Of a stretch of DNA of 64,000 bases, positions 10,314-23,456 are shown in pieces. This DNA is from Taxillus chinensis (lineage: Eukaryota > Streptophyta > Magnoliopsida > Santalales > Loranthaceae), in NCBI GenBank assembly GCA_023512835.1, contig CM042089.1, positions 54,555,427 through 54,619,426 of the forward strand. The letters are read 5' to 3'. The translations under genes and the position numbers were made by a program. Below the pieces are notes generated by a model. It was not told the origin of the DNA. It was given only the letters and a program-made list of their open reading frames with translations, and did no database searches. Numbering within the stretch: position 1 is the stretch's first letter; each line of letters starts with the position of its first letter.

Positions 10314-11821
10314 ATGGCTGACATGGATTCCAGCAGTGCAGCTCTAGCTCCTGAGCACGCTCCAGCTCCTGTTAAGGAAGTTGAAGCAGTCGTGTTCTAG
10401 AAGGAGCGGCTGGGGATCAGGAGCAGGAAGAACCGAGTACCAGTAACAACAAGAAAGAACAAGAAGACTGCTACGACATCTTGCCTGGCTCATCTTCCCA
10501 AGTTCCTATGTGCACACCCGCACGCTTCTCCAAATGGAAAGCGAGAATGAGAGCACACCTCGACATGCTTGACAACTATCTCTGGGAAACAATAAAGAAC
10601 GGACCTTTCACCCCAAAGAGTATGTAAAGAGGCCAGTTGATGACGAAAGACCCAGACAGCTGGTGGTGGAGTAGAGGAAAGTAAAACTTGGCTTCAAGGC
10701 AAAAGCCATACTTTTTTGTGCGCTTGACGATGACATGTTCACGGATGTGCAAGACTTAGAGACAGTGAAGGAGGTATGGGACAAGCTATGTCTCATCTAT
10801 AAAGGAGATGAATAGATCGAGGACAACAAGGTATCCATGCTCAAACAGCGGTATGAAGCATTCAGATGTGAACCAAAGGAGTCACTTGATAGTATCTATA
10901 AAAGGTTCATAGGTCTGATTCAACGGATGAAGACTTACAATGTTGAGATCTCTCAGAAGGACAAGAATGACAAATTTCTGAGATCTCTACCCTTGAGACT
11001 GCTGATAAAGACATCAGCCATCCGTCAGCTAAAGGAATGGAAAACCTATGCCTTGCAAGCATTATACGGGGACCTCAAGACGTTTTAAATGCAAAGGAAG
11101 AACTTGAGGCATTTGAGAATCCTTCCAAGAAAAAGGAGAAGTTTGTTGCCTTTAAGGCGGCTGCTGAACCAAGGGAACCATCTTTAGAAGAAGAAGAAGA
11201 TGAAGCTGAAGAACTTGTTTCAGATAGTGCCTTAGATGAAGAGGTGGCATTTCTGATCAAGAAACTTCTAAAAAGAAGGGGGAACTACAAGAGGAAAGCA
11301 AAGCAGTCATCCTCATCTTTCTCTAAGGGAAAAGATAAGGAGAAGTTGCAATGTTACTATTGCAACCGGCCTGGCCACTTCGCTGCCGATTGTTACAAGC
11401 TGAAGAGGGAGAAAAAGGAGGCAACTGAGCAGAAGAAGAAGACCAAAGGCTCCTCAAGCAGAAAGGATGATAAGAGGAAGAAGGCTCTTGTCATCAACAA
11501 GTTCAACAGTGAAACTGAGGAGGAAGAAGAATCATCTAATGACGAGAAGAAGGAAAAAGGTCTCATCTGCTTCATGGCTGACCATTCACCTCCCCTCAAG
11601 GTAAGAACTTATGAACAGCTCTACATTGAATATGAAGATACCTATAGAGCTCTTAAAGAAATAGAGGAACAATTTCTTCCTATGAAAGCTAATAAAGAAA
11701 GATATTATTTTAAACTGGAAAGGCTTTCATGTGAATATAGAGACTCTGTAGATGACTATGAAAGAACCGAGAGAAGATTAAGAGCTGAAGTGAGTGAGAT
11801 GAGAAGCACACACGATGATCT
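10314..11821 (+). pseudogene. Sire-B gag, N-terminal part, interrupted
   Basis: Capsid/nucleocapsid polyprotein of a copia element. The ATG at 10314 (MADMDSSSAAL) is followed by an amber stop at 10398. The copia gag fold resumes in other frames: ARFSKWKARMRAHLDML (about 10510), KEVWDKL (about 10770), then SLDSIYKRFIGLI (10870-10930) as in UBN2-type gag. The zinc knuckle CYYCNRPGHFAADC sits at 11349-11390, flanked by Lys/Glu-rich runs. A coiled-coil segment (11600-11820) is cut at 11821 by the Sire-L element and continues in frame at 54077, since the codon spanning the target duplication reads the same on both sides. Several stops and frameshifts; not functional. Confidence 0.88.
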
Positions 11822-12290
11822 TGTTGGTCCCTAGGAGCCTAGAGGGGGTTGAATAGGCTCTAATCGAAACTCTCTCTTCACACAGGTACAACACAATCTG
11901 GTTAAAGGATGTAAAATCAGTGTGGAAGATAACCAGATAGTGGAAGTATTTTGTTTTATTATCCGATGATAATTACGACAAAATGAACAGCAATTGCAGC
12001 TAATTATAATAGCACTCAGTTTTACAGTCACACACTGGCGTTGATAATCTATATGAGCTCTTGTACACATGTATTTATGAATATACACAGTTTAGTATTT
12101 ATATACATTCCTAGGAATCTATCTTGGAACTGTATATCCCGAGCACTGTGTAACATTAAGTTCTATACTTCTGCTTTAACTGCTACGGATGTGGAGCTCT
12201 AAATATTGGAAGCATAAGTGTATTGAATTACTTTGCTTGATTCCAATTGCATTTGAGACTGCGTCCACATCTCCGAGTGTTCCACGTGTA
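11822..12290 (-). repeat. Sire-L 3' LTR remnant
   Basis: Begins TGTTGGTCCCTAGGAGCC, the reverse complement of the L-family LTR 3' end, and follows the right LTR (52886-53328) with clear similarity up to TGTATGA. At 12291-12293 it switches to Sire-B integrase through a TGA shared by both sequences. About 0.9 kb of the LTR is missing. Confidence 0.88.
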
Positions 12291-14676
12291 TGATATGCTA
12301 GAGTTTTGTACTGAACATGATATTCAGCATAATTTCTCAGCACCTAGAACTCCACAACAAAATGGAGTCAATGAAAGAAAGAATAGGACTTTAGTTGAAG
12401 CAGCTAGAACCATGTTGACAGGAGCTCAGTTCCCAAAATCTTTATGGGCTGAAGCCGTTGCAACTACTCGTTATGTACAAAACAGAACTCTAATTAACAA
12501 ATGAGTCATGAAAACACCCTATCAGTTATGGAAGGGAAGGAGACCAAACATTGGTCACCTAAGGATCTTCGGGTGTACTTGCTATATTCTGAGCAATGGC
12601 AAGGACTACTTGAATAAGTTTGATGCCAAGTCAGATGACGCGTATCTTGTTGGATATTCCATGACTAGCAAGGCTTATCGTGTGTTTAATAGAAGGACTA
12701 AAACTGTTCAAGAGTATATTCATGTTTCTTTTGATGAGACTAACCATGGTATGCGGAAAGGAGACCAAAATGTAAATAAAGTGCATGATACTATCATAGT
12801 AGAAGACCAAGACACAGATAACCCTACAACAACTGAACCAGTGGAAGATGCCCCTAAACCTGAAGACCAAAGTGCTAAACCGGTTGCTGCAGAATCAAAT
12901 CAAAAATCAACAAAAGATCATGACCTTAACATTCAACCTGTTCAGTCTCTGTCACCTCCACCAGCCCAAGAACCTGACATAGAGCAGTTGGGCATTCAAC
13001 ATGAAGAAAGAGAAGACCTTCCAAAGGCAAGGGCAAGGTTAAAGGACCTCCCATCTGAACTAATAATAGAAGATCCTATTGCACGGGTCAAAACAAGGGC
13101 TGCCATACTTCATGAGAATCTATACATGTGTTTCTTATCACAAGTGGAGCCAAAAGCAATTGATGATGCAGTTCAAGATCACTATTGGATCGATGCTATG
13201 CAAGAAGAGCTCAATCAGTTCAAGAGACAGAAAGTATGGGAGTTAGTCAATAGGCCTAGATCATAACAAGTCATTGGCGTGAAATGGATCTTTAGAAATA
13301 AACTTGATGCTGATGGTGTTGTGATCAGAAACAAGGCCAGACTGGTGGCGAAAGGTTACAGACAAGAAGAAGGAATTGACTATGATGACACCTTTGCACC
13401 AGTTGCTAGGCTAGAGGCCATCCGCATGTTTTTAGCATATATAGCATACAAAGACTTCAAGGTTTATCAAATGGATGTCAAGAGTGCATTCCTTAACGGA
13501 GACCTCTAAGAAGAAGTCTATGTGGAAAAACCTCCTGGATTTCTAGAGCCAAACTAAGAACACAAGGTGTACAAACTGAAGAAGGCTCTATATGGACTAA
13601 AACAAGCTCCCAGCGCTTGGTATGAAACATTGTCAGAATTTATGATCAAAAACAAGTTCAAAAAAGGCAAAATTGACCCCACTCTGTTTCTCAAGGAAGG
13701 AAAAGGATCACCTTTGACTGTTCAGATTTATGTTGATGACATCATATTCGGATCAAGGGATAAAAAACAGTGTGAATAATTCTCCCATTTGATGAAAAGT
13801 GAATATGAAATGAGTATGATGGGAGAACTTTCATTCTTTCTTGGGTTGAAGGTCAAGCAATTGAAGGAAGGGATCTTTATCAGTCAAACTAAATACACTA
13901 ATGAGATTCTGAAGAAATTCAAGATGACTGATGTGACTCACATGAAAACACCCATGCCTACAAACGCTAAATTGGATATGGATGAAGCAGGCAAAGAAGT
14001 GGATATCACATAATACAGAAGCATGATTGGATCTTTGTTGTATCTCACAGCAAGCAGACCTCATATAATGTTCACAACATGCATCTGTGTAAGATACCAA
14101 ACAAATCCCAAGGAGTCTCATATGTCTCATGTCAAAAGGATTATGCGGTATCTCAAGGGAACTGAAAATTTGGGACTTTGGTACCCAAAGGAGTCTAAAT
14201 TCAAACTGAGAGGCTTTTCAGATGTAGACTTTGCTGGTTGCAGGATTGATAGGAAGAGCACAAGTGGAACATGCCAACTGCTTGGCAACAGACTTGTATC
14301 CTGGTTTAGTAAGAAACAGAATTTAGTTTCAACCTCAATGGCTGAAGCTGAATATATTGTTGTAGGAAGTTATTGTGCTCAGCTGCTTTGGATGGCCAGT
14401 CAACTTTCAGACTATGGATTTAACCTGAAGGTTGTGCCACTATACTGTGACAACACAAACGCCATTGCAATTTCCAATAATCCTGTCATGCATCCCAAAA
14501 CCAAGCACATCCAGGTCAGACATCACTTCATACGTGACCATGTGCTGAAGAAGGACATTTCCCTTGAGTATATATCCACTGATGACCAGCTTGCCAACAT
14601 ATTCACTAAACAACTGCATGAAGCCAAGTTCAATGAACTTCTGACAAAACTTGGCAAGCTAGATTTAACTACATAA
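12291..14676 (+). pseudogene. Sire-B integrase C-terminus, RT and RNase H, duplicated copy
   Basis: Near-identical to 56050-58434 of the large Sire-B element. It starts inside the integrase core at DMLEFCTEH, keeps PQQNGVNERKNRT (about 12352), then RT with VKWIFRNKL (13278), the YVDD active site (13729-13740), and RNase H through ADIFTK-like NIFTKQLHEA (about 14600). Stops at 12502, 13777 and 14011 are shared with the 56-58 kb copy. Three stops, TAA at 13264, 13507 and 13555, are private and all read CAA in the other copy. It lacks the frameshift the other copy has near 58074. No gag, protease or LTR belongs to it, so it is a copied fragment, not an insertion with ends. Confidence 0.9.
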
Positions 14677-16394
14677 TTCTTAGTGCATGTCCTATGTTTC
14701 ACTTACTTCAAACTAAGTACCTATGCATGAACATAAGTAAGACATTGTTAATAACTGGTTATCTCTCCATGAAAATTAGTAGTGCCTAAATGCAATTCAT
14801 ACATTTTTACTGCAGGACATTGATAAATCACATAGATGAAACTTGCTACCTTTGAACCTGGTATAAGTCTTTCATGCAACCTATCATGATTCTGCAAGTC
14901 ATGAGTGTAATGAGTGCATTTACCTCCATAACCATCAAATGATATTTCCATTATATGTTCTTCTTCATTTAGTGAATATCGCCTGTGTGGCATTGCATTC
15001 ATTAACTAGCAGGAATTGTAGTATCTCATGGTACTGTTGGCTTACACGGAAAAGATCCTCAATGATTTAATGCTCTAAGGATGATTGAGACTGTAAAACT
15101 TGAGAATCATAAAAATCCTATTACTCAAAAAGCGCCAATACCTTTCAATGGAAAAAAGCAAGGAGAAAAAGGCAAAAAGAGACTATAAAATAGATTGCCT
15201 ATCTTAGGGGGAGTCCTCACTACTACCCTCAAATGTGTCTCCTTCAAAGTAATAATTGGAGTTCAAACTGTACGATCATCTGATATCCGAAAGAAACTGT
15301 GTTGAGCTCTGTCACAATGAAAAGGTTCATGAATTAGCACTGAAAATGCGTGCTCTACAAAGAAAAAGGGGCAGCTCACACAGATAATATGAATGATCAA
15401 CCTCCAAACTCTATACATGTACTGTGTTGTAAGTTAGACATTGATAGAGTGTGTGTTCTGATTCTCAATAAGACTATCCTGTCTCTCATCATCTATGCTA
15501 AACTAAAAATCATTGTTGGATCAGGGTTTGTGGTAAGATTTGGTTGACCACGAGTATACCAAACAGTGTAATCCTAGTTCCTGAATCATACTCACATGCT
15601 GATCCGAGAGTGAGAGGGTGAGGCCTTTACTGAGTGAGTTTTGCTTATATGTGAGCTGACTGTCGAATTCATGACTGGGTTGGTAAAATGAATTGACTAT
15701 GGTTTACTGGATTCTATGTTGACATTGTGACCAATGTCCTACATAAAGAATTGAATGATGAAGCACTTAGTCATTTCTAAGGTTAATAGAAAGAAAAATG
15801 GTCATCAAACAATAGTCATACATGTAAACTAGGTATTTCGGTTGTGAGAATTCAAGCTCTAAACATGTACTCATAATTCCATTTACGGCACTGTTCATCA
15901 TGCATGTTTTTATGAGATATCATATGAGTCATATTCGTGTTGTTAAGTATTGAAAAAGTCTAGAGGAATCCGCCACTGTCGCTGAATCTATAGTCGATCA
16001 TGAAGCACAAAGCATCAAAGAAGCTGCTACCTCAAAGTCTGCTTCTTCTTAGCCTCAAAGCTCGGAGACTCGCTATGCAGCTTCGTAGGGTTACCGTCCT
16101 GAGGGTCAAAGCTTAACGGATTTGGCTCCCTCGTTGCTCAAGCGTCGAAGACATGTCAACACGCTACTATGCACTTAAAATTCAAAACACACCGACACAA
16201 GGGGTGACGTGCACTCGTTGCTTGAGTACTTCAATGGGTGGATCCAGAAGATAAAGTGACGAGTCAGAGAAAAGAACGTGGACCCTGAAGATGAACGGAC
16301 AAAGTATGTGACTTCTATGATACACTTCCCACCTCATATATAAGTCACTGATAGAGACGGAGCTCAAAGGTACGCTCTTCATTTTCACACTCGA
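14677..16394 (+). repeat. Sire-B pol to 3'-ORF spacer, duplicated copy
   Basis: Non-coding; follows 58435-60151 base by base with scattered differences. Contains a purine tract TTAGGGGGAG near 15205 and the TATA-like site at 16336-16343. Homology to the spacer stops at 16394 (CACACTCGA), where the Sire-L 3' ORF begins on the other strand. Confidence 0.88.
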
Positions 16395-19282
16395 GGGCGG
16401 CTTCGGACAGAATCGTTGCAAAGGAGGCATGCCCAAGGCCAAAGGCAGGAGCCTTAGAGGACTCCCCCGCATGAAGAGGGGCAGGTGTGCGTAGGGCAGA
16501 GGTAGTGACAGCCGGAGAGAACGGTGGTGGCGTTGCAGCAGGGGCGGCAGAACCACTTTGACCGGAGAGGTCAATAGTAGGGATATCCGCAGGATAGGAG
16601 AGACCAGCCTCAGCAGGGATAGGTGTCCATGCGTCATGGGCAGGTCTGGATGAGGCAGCAGCAGGAAGTGTAGCCTGAAGCAGGGACGGCGTCAAAAAGC
16701 CGTGATCACAGTTCCAAGTGATCATATCCTCCGGGGTTTGGGTGTGTTGATTGTAATACACCTGGAGGGTAGGTTCGGGGATATCTGCAGTATGGGCGAG
16801 GCTGAAGCGCAGCCAGCAGTCAGTAAGGAGGTCATTGGAAAGATGGTCGATGTAGTCCTTGGGGGCAGAAGAGTGAGCTGGAGAAGCGGCCGCAGGAGAA
16901 ATAGGGATTTTAGGTAGAACAGCAGCAACAGCTGTTGTGACCGGAGAGATAGGTGCAGGAGTGTCAGCAGCAGTAGTGGGAGGAGAAGTAGGACCAGTAG
17001 CAAGAGAAGCTGAGAAGACAACCTCATGGATATGCGGCTGCGAGGGCCCTGCAGCAGTAGACGGGTCAGCGCGAATGCTGTGCAGCGAACTGTAGGACCG
17101 TGCCAGAGCACTAATAGACCGAATGCGGGAGTGGAAGGACCGGGGAGCAGAGCTAATTTCATGACCCGAGCTCGCAACTAGGTCACCAACAGAACTAGCT
17201 TGCTGCTCCGACACAGCAACAAGAGCACGAGAGACTGGAGGGCAGCGAACGGTGAGTGTTTCCTCGACAGTAAGATGGTGGAAGTAAAAGTTCGCCAGGA
17301 AGGGAATCACCAGTTCGTCCTGGAAGTGCGCGGGGTGAAGGTGTTGGAAAATCTGAGACAGAATCCGTCCAAAAGACGAATTCCGTTTCCCATTCCGCAG
17401 CACCCGGAATAAGAAAATGCCCCAGTCGAGAGGCAGGGACTCAAAAACCACGTACATCGCCAATAGCAGATCGTACGGGACGGAGTCAAGAGCTGTGGAG
17501 CGAGCTAATAGGCACCGGCTCAGTGTAGTGGCCATACAGCAATGGGGTCCCTGAAAAGACATCATCTTGTACTCCTTCACCTTTTTGGGACAGCCCATGG
17601 AAGCAGCCATGGCTGGAGCGCTCGGCCTGAAGTCGTTGCCGGCAGGAAGATGGAAGGCGTCACGGATCATGTTGGATCAAACCGAGAATTTGGATAATGC
17701 GGAACAAACCCTATGTAATTTGACTCGAGATGTTTCATGTTTACCATTAAGTCTATGCAGATGAGTTAACTCTAAATCTGGACCTACTCGTGTGAGAACA
17801 AAGCTAAGGACAGGATACATAATCCTGATCCGGATCATGATGAGTATCGTCATTCACTTGGTACATAACCGAGTCTTTATCCGGAGTAAGGACTTTTCGT
17901 GCGAACTAAATACTTGACTAAACGACTTAAGGAACCTGTGTCTAATTCTCAATTTGGCTAAGTCAATTGATATGGAATGAGATTCGAAGTCTACCACTCG
18001 CACGGAATAAGAGAGACCTGTTGTGAAGAGTGAATCGAAATTGTCACTCCACTGAACTAAAGAAAAGGAAGACACGGACTGAGAAATCCAAGTCTCATTT
18101 GAACAGAGCAAGGACAATTGTTGCGGAGTAAGGACATCAAATGCGGAATAAGGAATCCGAACCATTACTCATGCGGAGTAAGGAATCGCTGATGCGGAGT
18201 AAGCTCTCCGGACCACTACTCATGCGGAGTAAGGAAGAGCTGATGCGGAGTAAGCTCTCCGAACCACTACTCATGCGGAGTAAGGAAGCGCTGACACGGA
18301 ACAAGGATTCCAGGACTTCATTTACACGGAGTAAGCAACCACTGACACGGAGTAAGGATCCGAGCTTCGCTGATACGGAGTAAGGAACCTTATGATGGAC
18401 TAAGAAGACGCTGCTTCATCATTTCCGAGCCGCATTAATTACAATCAGCTCGCTTCGTCCCGATGTAAGACAAACCCGTTATAGACCTAAATTACCTTAC
18501 ACGTGGATCACGAGGAGATGTGGACGCGGTCTCAAATACAATTGGAATCAAGCAAAGAATTCATTACAACTTATGCTTCCAATATTTTGAGCTCCACATC
18601 CGCAACAGTTAAAGCTTCAGCATTTTCCGATGAAGAACTTCAATGCTTTACACTGCTCGAAAAATGCAGTTCCAAGATAGATTTCTAGGGTGTCTATATA
18701 TATGCCTGAAGCAATGTAAATGAAAAATGTGCGTGTGCTTACTTGTACTTATACACTTATAAGCATATATCTTGTATAGAGCCAAAAGACAAAGACTTAC
18801 TGCCAAGTGTGTGTATCTATAACAGAGTATTGTGTTGTAATCAGCTAAAATGCTGTTTTGCCTTGTTGTAATTATCTTCAGATAATAAAGCAACATACTT
18901 CCACTACCTGGTTAATCTTTCGCACTGATTTTATCCGTTTAAGCAGAGTGAGTATCTAAGCCATTAAGAGAGAGAAAAATTTTTAAAGAGCCTATTCACC
19001 CCCCCCCCTTTAGGCTCTCCGGGACCAACAGATCACTTGAGGGGTAATCCTGATAGGTTGCCCTAGGACCACAAAGATGATAGACTCATCACTGGAGTTG
19101 GAATGCTAATAGAAAGCAAGGATGTTAAAGATGAGAATATCAGCCGGGGAAGAGACTAGGGTGAGGAGGTTAATGGAATCAAGGAGCTGGCAAACCTGTT
19201 CGAGCCAGGCTGGAGGATCAGAGATTCCGGACCAATCTACTAGGTGGCCAGGAACAATGCCATAGAGAGCTTGGGCTGCCAT
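16395..19282 (-). pseudogene. Sire-L 3' ORF, plant transposon domain, interrupted
   Basis: This gene occupies the place after pol where Sireviruses often carry an envelope-like ORF. It starts at ATG 19282 (MAAQALYGIVPGHLVD), has one in-frame stop near 19100 (LAFY*HSN), is split by the L-family solo LTR 17670-19030 at codons for QVI-RDAF, and stays in frame across it. Residues around DWGIFLFRVLRN and ILSQIFQHLHPAHF (about 17300-17460) match DWGAQPHNMIK and ILRFLHPDVF of the Sire-B gene near 60770-60860, the domain I know as putative plant transposon protein. A Pro/Ala/Ser-rich tail follows. The 3' end is lost at 16394, so whether a C48 domain followed is unknown. I see no transmembrane segment. 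Confidence 0.75.
17670..19030 (+). repeat. L-family solo LTR inside Sire-L 3' ORF
   Basis: TGTTGGATCAAACC...GGGACCAACA with target duplication GATCA (17665-17669 and 19031-19035). Same family as the Sire-L LTRs but opposite in orientation to its host. It contains an array of CGGAGTAAGG units (about 18125-18390) and a C10 run near the end. Complete with both ends and no internal region: a solo LTR left by LTR-LTR recombination. Confidence 0.93.
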
Positions 19283-20965
19283 TGAAATATGAAGGATTAG
19301 AGGAAAAGGAGATGAGGTCTTCGGAGAAGTAGAAGCAACGAGGATTTAGGGTTTTGAGAATTGGGGATGATAGCCTCGTGCGTCGCTAGATAGTGCAGTA
19401 TAAATAGGACTCTTTCTGTGGAAGCAAGCGGGTCTTGGGTTTAAGTGAGATGAGCAGTGATCCGCCTGACTATCTGATGTCATTAGACTTGATGTATTAG
19501 CGCCATCAAATAGACTGATGATGTGGCGGCCGTGCTAACCAGTCAAAAATGACAGCTGTATGCATACTTCCGGATTTTTGAAAAGACAATTGCCGGGCTT
19601 GAGACGTGCATTTAATGAACCATCATTATCCCTCCTCAAAAATACGTGATGTAATATCATTACTTGGGTTATCGCGAGTTGAGAATTCCAAGAGTCTGGA
19701 GGAATTAAACCGACTTTCATCCGGAGAAGAGTAATTCGTAAAAAGAACATCCGGATGATTGACTGACTGTCCGTAGAAGCTGAGTGCTGATAAAAGATGA
19801 TTCCTTTGCTATCTTGGTGTCGAGGAAATAAAAAAGTACCACAACACTTCAAATCCGAGACATCAAACAAGATAGTGCAATGAAGTGCAAAGAGAATCTG
19901 AACCTGTAGCTTGGTGAAAAATAAACTAAAAGAACAGTAGACTAACAAGTTAGGTTAGTACGGATATAAGTAAAAAATATCATAATCCGAACTAAGAAGA
20001 AACAGAACTTATGCATAAAAAAGCAACAAGACACATACATTTGAATTATTATCAATTTACTGAAGAAAATGCATATGACCAATGATAAACACATAAGTTC
20101 ATGTAGGTCAACATAACGAAACCTTCATACTGACAGTGGTAGCTAAGATAAATTAATTTGATATGAACTTCTTCAACCAAGAATTCATGAATGAGGGTGA
20201 AATAAAGAACACATGCTAGATGAGTAACCACATTGATTGTAGTTGCTAAACTGTAATGTTGAAGAAGAACTCATACCATCATGCCACAGTTGTGATTCAG
20301 CAATGCATGTCCAGTCGGATCGATAAGTGAGAGTTCAGAAGGAGGAGTATCCGAGACATATCAGGGGTTCATAATTGCTCCCCCTTAGATTGTGCAATCC
20401 TCTCGTGATAGAACTCCCCCTCAGATAGACAGCCATGAAAGAGGTCACGAGACATATAAGGAGGGTATTACATGATTAATGAAAAAAACATTTTCTCCCC
20501 CTTAGATCATGCGATCCTTTCGATGGACATCTCCTACTAGCATGATTCACAAGAAGATGTTGTCTATCTTTGATGAAACTCCACTTACAGAGCTGATCAG
20601 ACTGCAACAATGAATACATCCACCAGACATTCCGTGCTAACCCTTTTTCACTCTTCAATAATGCATGTTAGAAATTTCATTCAAAGTGAGAAATCATTGG
20701 ACATGTGGTGAGAGATGAAAAGTGGAATCATGAGATCCTATGGAGGTTTTATTCATATAAAGTTAATCATGTTTGCTTTACCATACTGCAGTCTGGAGAC
20801 GCGAGCATCCTCCCATAATGAAATTTGATATTAATATCAGTAGCATGAAGCACGTTAAGAAGTAAGTATGATCAACATTAAGTTCAGTATGTGTCTTCTA
20901 CTTTCAATAAAAGCACAATGCATGTTCTGAAAGAAAATATATTGTTGGATAATTTAAATGTGAAG
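19283..20965 (-). other. Sire-L spacer between pol and 3' ORF
   Basis: No gene seen. In element sense it holds two or three purine tracts ATCTAAGGGGGAG (near 20380, 20420 and 20500) and, about 117 bp before the 3' ORF start, a TATA-like TATTTATA (19399-19406). A pyrimidine-rich leader with AAACCCTAAATCC follows. Length and layout parallel the Sire-B spacer at 58435-60236. Confidence 0.6.
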
Positions 20966-23456
20966 CTATGCAGAAAAGTCAAGCATACCTAATCGGAAGA
21001 GTAGTTCAGAGAATCTTGCATCAGGTAGGGGCTTTGTAAGTATGTCTGCCAGTTGATCTTCAGTAGCAACATGTTCAAGAGTTATATGCTTTTTGAGAAC
21101 ATGGTCACGAATGAAGTGATACCTAACCTCAATGTGCTTGGTCTTTGGGTGCATGACAGGATTGTTGCTGATAGCAATTGCAATGGTGTTGTCGCAGTAG
21201 AGTGGAACAGATGTCATGTTGAAATCGTAGTCAGTAAGTTGACTTTGCATCCAGAGTAGCTGTGCGCAGCAACTCCCAACAGCTATATATTCTGCCTCAG
21301 CAGTAGAGGTTGATATGGAATTCCGCTTCTTACTGAACCATGAAATTAATCTGTTTCCAAGGAACTGACATGTACCACTTGTGCTTCTCCTGTCAATACG
21401 ACACCCAGCAAAGTCAGCATCAGAATATCCGGAGAAGATGAAGTTGGACTCCTTTGGATACCAGAGTCCCAAATTCAAAGTCCCTTTAAGATACCATAAT
21501 ATCCGTTTGACATGAAGCATATGTGACTCTTTGGGATTCGCCTGATATCTTGCACAGATGCAAGTTACAAACATAATGTCCGGGCGACTTGCTATAAGAT
21601 ACAGCAAGGATCCTATCATCCCTCTATATTCAGTCATATTTACTGATTTGCCATCCTCATCAGTGTCTAACTTGGCACTGACTGGTATTGGAGTCTTGAC
21701 GGGAGATGAACCTTCCATACCAAACTTCTTCATTAAGTCACGTGTGTACTTAGCTTGGTTGATAAAGATCCCTTCCTTCAATTGTTTGACTTCTATTCCA
21801 AGGAAGTAGGACAGTTCTCGCATCATACTCATCTCGAACTTGCCAGTCATCAACTTTGCAAACTCTTCACAAAGCTTTGGATTTGATGATCCGAAAATGA
21901 TATCATCCACGTATATCTGTACGATCAGAGTATGTCCTTTCTCTTTTTGTAGGAATAAAGTGGTGTCTATCTTCCCTTTTTGGAAGTTGTGAGCAAGTAG
22001 AAATTCTAACAGTGTGTCGTACTAGGCTCTTGGAGCTTGCTTCAATCCGTACAAGGCTTTCCGTAGCTTGTAGACTAGATGTCCAGCCTTGGGTTCAATG
22101 AAACCGGGAGGTTGTTCAACATACACCTCCTCTTGAAGATCTCCATTCAGAAATGCGCTTTTGACGTTCATTTGATAAACTATGAAGTTCTCATATGAAG
22201 CATATGCTAGAAACATTTTGATTGCCTCAAGTCTTGCTACTGGAGCAAAAGTCTCGTCATAGTCTATTCCTTTTTCTTGACGATAACCTTTGGCTACCAG
22301 TATGGCTTTGTTCCGGATTACTATTCCATCCGTATCAAGCTTATTCCGGAACACTCATTTAACTCCAATGACTTGTTGAGACTTAGGCCTTGGTACCAGT
22401 GTCCACACATTATTTCTCTTAAATTGATTTAACTCTTCTTGCATGGCTTCTATCCAATTCAAATCCTGAAGAGCTTCATCTCCCACCTTTGGTTCTATTT
22501 GAGATAGAAAACAAGAGTAAAGGCAAATGTTGGCGGTGGCTGCTCTTGTTCTTACACCAACAGTAAGATCACCAATCACTTGATCTGAAGGGTGGTTTCT
22601 TGTCCACCTGTAGTTCTGCGCATGTGACGGTGGATCCTCAATAATTTGAAGTTCACCCAGACAAGGTGGTTCAGGTTCATCCGCTGGTTAAACTTCTTCC
22701 AGGTCAGTTATTTCTATATTAGCAGGTTCAGAAGAACTAGGTGGTTCTTCGGCACTGTTGCTTTCAGTGTTAACTAGTCCGGAAGGACTTGAAGGTACTC
22801 CAGAGTTTTGGATATCTATAGGAGTGTGTCCGGAGTTTACTGGAAGTCCATAGTCCGATTCGTCCGTGGCATCATCCATATCATTTCTTCGTGCTTCAGT
22901 GATGCTACGTGATTGGTCAATGTGAGTGACAGGAACATTCATAAACTTTGAATAGTCGATGTTGTCGTCCTTATCCTGCACATTAGAACTTGAAGAACAA
23001 ACTTTTGACCAATCTAGGTTAGCTTCATCAAAAGTCACATGGATAGATTCTTCAACTTTAAAAAGTTTTCTATTGAAGATTCGATAAGCCTTACTATGTA
23101 ATGAGTATCCGACAAATATCCCATCATCAGATTTTGGTTCAAATTTATTCTGGGGTTCTTTGCCGTTGTTCAGTACGTAGCAAGTACACCCAAAAGCTCA
23201 AAAATGTGAAATTGAGGGCTTTCGTCCTCTCCACATCTCATAAGGTGTTTTCACGGTAAATTTATTTATTAGAGTTCTATTCTGAATGTAGCAGACAGCT
23301 ACAGCCCATAGACTGAGAGGAAGCTTTGCCCTTGCTAACATGACTCTGCCAGCCTCGACTAAAGTGTGATTCTTGCGCTCAGTTACCCCATTTTGTTGTG
23401 GAGTTCTGGGCGCAGAGAAGTCATACTAAATGCCCTGTTCAGAACAATATGACCTC
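20966..23456 (-). pseudogene. Sire-L integrase end, RT and RNase H
   Basis: Second half of the pol polyprotein. Integrase end with APRTPQQNGVTERKNHT (about 23400), a linker, then RT with [16 protein letters not shown] (about 22340), [18 protein letters not shown] (about 22150), [12 protein letters not shown] followed by a stop where Trp is expected (22022), and the YVDD active site (about 21901-21913). RNase H runs through the DADFAGC region (about 21410) to ADILTKPLPDARF near the end at 20966. The stop at 23426-23428 (GI*) is shared with the fragment at 6484. At 23456 it is cut by the Athila-like element and continues at 34373. Confidence 0.88.

Noticed and set aside
14748..15002. 84-aa minus-strand ORF kept at 14748-15002 and 58506-58760
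   Set aside because: Both are in the duplicated non-coding spacer of Sire-B; similarity comes from the duplication.
18141..18383. 80-aa ORF with repeated MRSKE-like units
   Set aside because: Product of the CGGAGTAAGG array in the L-family solo LTR, not a gene.
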